From CAZGWE01 sp964529405 (GTDB taxonomy: Bacteria; Patescibacteriota; UBA1384; XYA2-FULL-43-10; 1-14-0-10-43-13), in NCBI GenBank assembly GCA_964529405.1, contig CAZGWE010000005.1, forward strand, positions 1-62,128: 62,128 nucleotides of DNA, in the 5' to 3' direction. The notes under the pieces are model-generated. The model had not been told where the DNA came from. It made no database searches and saw nothing but the letters and a program-made list of their open reading frames with translations. Shown here piece after piece: positions 58,043-62,128 of the stretch (within the stretch, counting starts at the first letter, position 1; each line of letters begins with the position of its first letter). A program made the translations under genes and the position numbers.

Positions 58043-59023
58043 TCAGTCCTGAAGAATGTTGATGATTAATTTGATGATATTATCTTTTTCTTTGGGGTTA
58101 CTGCTGGCTACCAGCAACGCCAGCGCGATGATGGAGTTGTCATTCAGTTTGAGCTCGCCGTTGGCGCGATAGAGAAATTCATTGCGATTCAAAAAGTGCA
58201 GAAAGAGCATCGAACCGATGCGTTTGTTACCATCGGCAAAAGGGTGGTCTTTGATCGTCAAATAGAGCAAATTGGCCGCTTTTTCCTCGACACTGGGATA
58301 GAGATCTTGGCCGTCAAAAGTTTGGTTAATACAACCAAGTACGCTTTTTAATTTAAAACCGACCTCACAGCCAAACAAATCGCCGGCGATACCGAATTTC
58401 GATAGCTCCTGCCGCATCTCCTCAACTAACTTTTTTGATCGAGTGTATTCAAATTCATACTGAATTTGATGATTTAGCTTGGCAATCTCCAAACTATTAG
58501 CATCAAACTCATCGAGTACTCTCCAAGACTTGGCGTATTCAGTAATAATTTGCAGTAACTCTTTCTCTTTGCCTATCAACTCCTCCACGTTAGATTTCTC
58601 GCCGATCATCAGAATCGTACTCTTGATCTCCTCCAGGCGTTTGTTTTGCTCTCGTAGCAATTTTTCATTGATAGCGTAACCTTTAAGCAAGTAGCTTTTT
58701 AGAGTTTTAGTTGCCCAGATTCTGAACTGCGTCGCTTTTTGGGAGTTGACCCTGTAACCAACTGAGATAATCATATCCAAATTGAACACTTCTGTTATTC
58801 TTTTTACTTCCCGGGAACCCTCTTTTTGAACTGTTTCCATTTTGGAACAAGTTGCTTCAGAATTCAATTCTTTGGTACGTAGAATATTTTTGACGTGTTT
58901 CGAAACAGCCGGCACTTGCACATCAAAAAAGTCCTCAATCTGCTTTTGCGACAGCCATATTGACTCATCTTTGACGCGAGCTTCGATATAAACCTCGCCC
59001 TGGGGCGGAAGTATAAATAACAA
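58043..59023 (-). CDS. RhuM-Fic fusion protein
   Basis: A 326-residue protein. The N-terminal half has the RhuM pattern (VKDESIWLSQKQIEDFFDVQ, then SEATCSKMETVQKEG and NLDMIISVGYRVNSQKATQF). The C-terminal half is a Fic/Doc domain with the complete motif HPFADGNKRIG at 260-270, so AMP- or phosphate-transfer activity is possible. A RhuM/Doc pair in one chain points to a toxin-like regulator. Translation probably couples it to recQ. Confidence 0.85.
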   Translation of the reverse strand: MLFILPPQGEVYIEARVKDESIWLSQKQIEDFFDVQVPAVSKHVKNILRTKELNSEATCSKMETVQKEGSREVKRITEVFNLDMIISVGYRVNSQKATQFRIWATKTLKSYLLKGYAINEKLLREQNKRLEEIKSTILMIGEKSNVEELIGKEKELLQIITEYAKSWRVLDEFDANSLEIAKLNHQIQYEFEYTRSKKLVEEMRQELSKFGIAGDLFGCEVGFKLKSVLGCINQTFDGQDLYPSVEEKAANLLYLTIKDHPFADGNKRIGSMLFLHFLNRNEFLYRANGELKLNDNSIIALALLVASSNPKEKDNIIKLIINILQD

Positions 59024-59208
59024 CTTGATTCTCTTCTATATTCCCCTCCTTGGTTATATTAAGGAAAGTATACCGAACATAGGCCAAACATGTCAAACAA
59101 ATTGTCAATTGCCGCTAGCGAATATTTAGCACCAACAGGAATCTAAAGCCAATCCCAGATGTCCACCAGCTGGCGGATCGAAAAACATCCTCCAGGTTTG
59201 GAAAGACA

Positions 59209-59499
59209 TTATTCGCTTTCTTGCATGTATTCGACAACAATATTAATGATTTTCTGAACATTTTCATTACAAGATTTAAAAAGCAAACGGTCCAACACAT
59301 CATCGCCATATTTTCGAATCAGATCACTGATTAGCGCATGAACAAACGACTGTGTAGCCGCATCAATGTTTTCAAAATCCAAAACTATTTCTTGTTTATC
59401 CTCTAAGGCTGGGACGATCTCCTTTGATCTGATCTCTTTGGCGATGTCTTTATTCTCGGCAAATACGCCAACCCTCTTGAACAACTTGATCACTTTCAT
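59209..59499 (-). CDS. STAS-like DUF4325 protein
   Basis: A 96-residue protein with the DUF4325 core (KQEIVLDFENIDAATQSFVH, ALISDLIRKYG). It is the stand-alone version of the domain fused to an HATPase at 31212-32243. Its ATG overlaps the stop of the upstream HATPase by 4 bp. In partner-switch systems such proteins are phosphorylated by the ATPase; no conserved Ser/Thr site can be named here. Confidence 0.8.
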   Translation of the reverse strand: MKVIKLFKRVGVFAENKDIAKEIRSKEIVPALEDKQEIVLDFENIDAATQSFVHALISDLIRKYGDDVLDRLLFKSCNENVQKIINIVVEYMQESE

Positions 59500-60449
59500 A
59501 TAAATCTCGCTTTCTTGTAGCCAGTCCCCTTCCTTTCCCTAACAGTTTTGATATAGACGTCTCGAATTAAATCCAAGAGGGCGGAGAATTCCTTAGTTTC
59601 GTCCAAAGAGATGTCAATCCCAACTACGGTCCCTTGCCAATACGGGAAATCGTCGTCTTTCGAGTGCCTATCACGGAACGGATCTGCATATAATCTATCC
59701 GAGGTGCCCTTGAGCAGCTTATACATAGCATTGCCACTGTAAATCATAAAGAAATTGCGTTTGACTTTGGCAATCGATTTAATGAAAAACAAACCCGCCC
59801 CGGCATTATATTCAGTACCCCCCTCCCTGCTTGTCGTGCCGGTGATGCCAGGCGTCAACGCTAATTGAATCGCCTCTATATCAGTATTAGCAACATGAGA
59901 ATGGTTAATTGTTTTTTTGATCCCCACGCCTCTATCAGCGATACCAATCCTGATCATATTACTTTTTTTATGATATTGGGCTGAGACAATTGAGCCTTGC
60001 CGAGAATCAGCGTGCTCAAGCACATTTCTGACCAACTCGCTCACAACATACCGAATAGAATCGACTTGGTGAGGGCTCAGATGTAACAAGGGAATCATCT
60101 CTGTAATAAAATCCGTCAGCTCTTCTGAATCTTTGATCGTCGTTAAGGGTATAAATCGCCCAGCAGATTCGTGCTCAGTTATTTTAATGCCAGAATCGAT
60201 ATTTAAAAATTTGAACAACCCCATCCGCTCCAGATAATGAGCAGATTTTGCCGTTGGCGTTTCAAATACTATTTTCTTGGGATCCAAAGAAAGTCCAATT
60301 GCTGCAACCATTGACAAAACAACCGGATGGACCGATATCCAGGATTGATTAGCTGTGACCTCCAACTTTTCCGGCTCTCGCGGATCGATTTCTCGCAGAA
60401 AAGGATCTATGTTGCCGATAAAAGCACTGTTAGGAATATGGACTTTCAT
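59496..60449 (-). CDS. STAS-like/HATPase regulatory ATP-binding protein
   Basis: A 317-residue protein. Residues 1-95 look like a STAS-type alpha/beta domain (SWISVHPVVLSMVAAIGLSL, ETPTAKSAHYLERMGLF). A GHKL ATPase follows with N box SELVRNVLEHA (137-147), G1 ADRGVGI (171-177) and G2 NAGAGLFF (215-222). No membrane helix or histidine acceptor is seen, so it is closer to SpoIIAB/RsbT-type kinases than to sensor kinases. It forms a two-gene unit with the DUF4325 protein. Confidence 0.83.
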   Translation of the reverse strand: MKVHIPNSAFIGNIDPFLREIDPREPEKLEVTANQSWISVHPVVLSMVAAIGLSLDPKKIVFETPTAKSAHYLERMGLFKFLNIDSGIKITEHESAGRFIPLTTIKDSEELTDFITEMIPLLHLSPHQVDSIRYVVSELVRNVLEHADSRQGSIVSAQYHKKSNMIRIGIADRGVGIKKTINHSHVANTDIEAIQLALTPGITGTTSREGGTEYNAGAGLFFIKSIAKVKRNFFMIYSGNAMYKLLKGTSDRLYADPFRDRHSKDDDFPYWQGTVVGIDISLDETKEFSALLDLIRDVYIKTVRERKGTGYKKARFI

Positions 60450-60539
60450 GCCTACATTTTACCGGGAATGCCGGTATTTTGTCAATACCCCGGGATTCCC
60501 GGTGTTCTATATGATCATTCGCAATCCCGGTAATAGCCA

Positions 60540-61322
60540 TTACAACCGATCCCAGATGAATTCGAAGTACTTCTGCCAGGTTTGGGCTATGACGGTGCTT
60601 TCTGTGATTGAAAAGAAGAGAGTGCGGGAGTCGTAGAGAATGATGTGATTTTTAGTTATAACGACTGAGCCTGGGTTAGCGTATTTGTCATCGATGAATT
60701 TGATCTCAGATCGAGGCAGGTTATAACGTGTCACGATGTATGGGTCGCCCGCATTGCCATCTCCGGGTAATTTTTGTGATTTGGGCAAAATTGTGCGCAA
60801 ATGGAGACCTAACTGCTCCTTGGGCGGAGAAAAGTACATAAACGCATCACCCGCTGAAGTTATCTTTCTAAACGAAGCCCCAAATATACAAATGTTATTG
60901 TCGGGTGTCTGCAGGGTCTTAAACAGCTCGTAAGTACGATCATAAAATTTGTTAACTTCTTCCTCGCCCTGAAAATACTCAACAATCGATTTGCTAGTCT
61001 CGCGTGAAAAGTGTTCCTGAAGTTTGGGAAGGATTTTGTTCAAGTCTCTCTCTTTTTGCTTGACCATAAGCTTCAAGTTCTCAGGATCTGAGGGTAAATA
61101 AATGGTCCTCTTGCCGCGTGAGGCGGTTTTTAGCAAGCCATCGCGTAAAAGTTTATCGATGTGATAATAAATGCCGGTACGCTCGATCTCGCCATTCTCA
61201 GCGATCTCGCTCACCGTACCGCCGCCAAGATCTATGGCAGATAAATAAATAAGCGCCTCTTTTTGGCTCAAACCCAGATTTATAAGAGCATCAAGCTCAA
61301 TTTTTGTGTTAAACTTTTTCAC
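60540..61322 (-). CDS. TrmB-family transcriptional regulator (module G)
   Basis: A 260-residue paralogue with winged helix GLSQKEALIYLSAIDLGGGT and recognition helix IERTGIYYHIDKLL; the C-terminal sensor ends STVIAQTWQKYFEFIW. The start is a GTG at 61322 (MKKFNTKIEL). Its promoter (TTGACA 61352-61357, TAATAT 61329-61334, 17 bp) puts the transcript start at or near this GTG, so the mRNA is probably leaderless. It is divergent from the small gene at 61486 and adjacent to the STAS/HATPase unit. Confidence 0.88.
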   Translation of the reverse strand: MKKFNTKIELDALINLGLSQKEALIYLSAIDLGGGTVSEIAENGEIERTGIYYHIDKLLRDGLLKTASRGKRTIYLPSDPENLKLMVKQKERDLNKILPKLQEHFSRETSKSIVEYFQGEEEVNKFYDRTYELFKTLQTPDNNICIFGASFRKITSAGDAFMYFSPPKEQLGLHLRTILPKSQKLPGDGNAGDPYIVTRYNLPRSEIKFIDDKYANPGSVVITKNHIILYDSRTLFFSITESTVIAQTWQKYFEFIWDRL

Positions 61323-61381
61323 ACTTACATATTACATCAAGCCTAGACATCTGTCAAATATGTTTTAATTCGTTAAACTGA

Positions 61382-61410
61382 TTGACATATTAAGCATTTA
61401 GTGCTATAAT
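61382..61410 (+). promoter_or_regulatory. Strong promoter of module G output gene
   Basis: TTGACA at 61382-61387 and TATAAT at 61405-61410, 17 bp apart, followed by GGCGTGTTCACGAT, nearly identical to modules B and E. Confidence 0.87.
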
Positions 61411-61416
61411 GGCGTG

Positions 61417-61485
61417 TTCACGATTGGAAAGAGCTTCGAGTTCAACTAAGCGTGAAGATCGACCAACACAAGGAGGCATTACACA
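61417..61485 (+). ncRNA. Structured 5' leader of module G
   Basis: TTCACG (61417-61422) pairs with CGTGAA (61451-61456); the inner stem GAGCT-TCG-AGTTC replaces those of modules B and E. The ACGCCATCAA motif is absent; AAGGAGG follows directly. Confidence 0.6.
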
Positions 61486-61908
61486 ATGCTATTCGATCAG
61501 AAAACCGTAGCAGGCTATCATTTGCTCGGCCCTACGGCCCAGCACATCCTGCAAGTTGCATTTGAGAACGCCAGACCCACCAATGACGGTCTGATCGTGG
61601 ACGGCCTTGATGGGATCTTGCGCGCAACCGGGAAGGTGGCCGCAACCACCATCAACCGTCTCGAGAAACGGGGGTACTTGGTACCCATCGGCGAGATTCC
61701 GACAGCCAAGGGCGGTCGAGCGAGGAAACGCCACAAGCTGGTTCTTGATCCACCGATCACCGAATACCAGCCCCTGAATGGCCCAGGTACGGGCCAGCTC
61801 GTCCTCACCTTCCGTCACAAGGACGAAGTCAGAACCTTTGTCATCGACCATAGCCTCCGTCTCTCTATTAAGACTGAGGAGTTCAGTATCGAGATCGCCG
61901 AGGAGTGA
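61486..61908 (+). CDS. Small winged-helix-like protein, module G output gene
   Basis: A 140-residue protein. Residues 35-95 (DGLDGILRATGKVAATTINR, LEKRGYLVPIGEI, then ARKRHKLVLD) fit a winged helix, and the rest is a small beta domain. AAGGAGG lies ten bases before the ATG. It is expressed from the conserved promoter-leader and is divergent from the TrmB regulator. Probably DNA-binding; the target is unknown. Confidence 0.7.
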   Translation: MLFDQKTVAGYHLLGPTAQHILQVAFENARPTNDGLIVDGLDGILRATGKVAATTINRLEKRGYLVPIGEIPTAKGGRARKRHKLVLDPPITEYQPLNGPGTGQLVLTFRHKDEVRTFVIDHSLRLSIKTEEFSIEIAEE

Positions 61909-61961
61909 TCGATTCCCCAGTCCGGCCTCATCCTTCCCCGCCGCTCGTTCTCCACATCATA

Positions 61962-62001
61962 AGCCTGCCCCGTGCTCCATGCACTTGGCAGGCCTTTTTT
62001 A
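61962..62001 (+). terminator. Terminator of module G
   Basis: GCCTGCC and GGCAGGC form the stem around CCGTGCTCCATGCACTT (itself partly self-pairing), then six T. Confidence 0.85.
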
Positions 62002-62010
62002 TGTCTGGAA

Positions 62011-62128
62011 TAAATGTCATTTCGACGAGTCATCGAGGAGAAATCTACGACTTAATGAGTCCCTTAAAAGCAAAGATCCTCACGTCGTCCACAGGACTTC
62101 CTGCGGTCGCAACTCCTCAGGATGACAT
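62011..62128. repeat. Microrepeat at the right edge
   Basis: GTCATTTCGACGAGTCATCG at the start and CAGGATGACAT at the end, related to the repeats at 39778-39902 and 42236-42416. It may continue past the window. Confidence 0.6.

Overview
The window looks like a chromosomal segment of a Candidate Phyla Radiation (Patescibacteria) bacterium. The evidence is a compact layout with many ATGA overlaps, a minimal type IV pilus operon with a very short PilP-like protein, a Trm11-like RNA methylase, a DNA polymerase I cut into separate nuclease and polymerase genes, and abundant intergenic microrepeats of the kind that read as 'VISAEAGIQ' and 'HSERS' when translated. TGA is used as an ordinary stop (for example at the end of pilM and pilN), which argues against the recoded Gracilibacteria/Absconditabacteria. 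I cannot place it to phylum.

Layout. 1-11.4 kb is mostly leftward housekeeping DNA metabolism: nrnA-like DHH phosphoesterase (cut by the left edge), rpsT, lepB, a DUF2207 protein, holA, polymerase-only polA, rdgB, 5'-nuclease polA, dnaB and dnaX. At 11.4-11.8 kb transcription diverges around three DnaA-box-like 9-mers. 11.8-17.6 kb is a rightward pilus operon whose PilB carries an N-terminal HU domain; a PilX-like protein and a response regulator converge on it. 19.1-25.9 kb has tRNA-Glu, tRNA-Gln, gmk, a GlsB-like protein, a PIG-L deacetylase, a glycosyltransferase, gltX, a PaaX/Cas2-like gene bracketed by two near-identical perfect palindromes, and yraN.

26-33 kb, 40-45 kb and 51-62 kb are accessory. 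They hold six paralogous TrmB-family regulators, most facing away from a lone output gene of unknown or unusual type: small unknown proteins, a protein made of two RNA polymerase alpha-CTD-like domains, a SPASM-type radical SAM enzyme, and a small winged-helix-like protein. Four of the output promoters are nearly identical: TTGACA, a 17-18 bp spacer, then TATAATGGC. They start a leader whose first bases fold into a hairpin with conserved ends and a changing inner stem. Three leaders also share the motif ACGCCATCAA(A/C)AACGC. I regard this as the best candidate for an undescribed regulatory system. Mixed in are two STAS-like DUF4325/HATPase switch units (one fused to an HTH, one split), a PIN toxin unit, an AbiE toxin-antitoxin pair, a RhuM-Fic protein, RecQ and a zinc anti-sigma-like peptide.

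33-40 kb and 45-50 kb return to housekeeping: rplS, rpmA, an RNA methylase, dnaE, a PH-domain protein, a WecA/TagO-like transferase, ndk, an M16 peptidase, tRNA-Arg, tRNA-Ser and small membrane proteins.

A second window-wide theme is that the microrepeats filling intergenic spaces also occur in frame inside essential genes (polA, dnaX, gltX, the RNA methylase, dnaE), where they encode extra loops. All functions are read from motifs and context without database searches.
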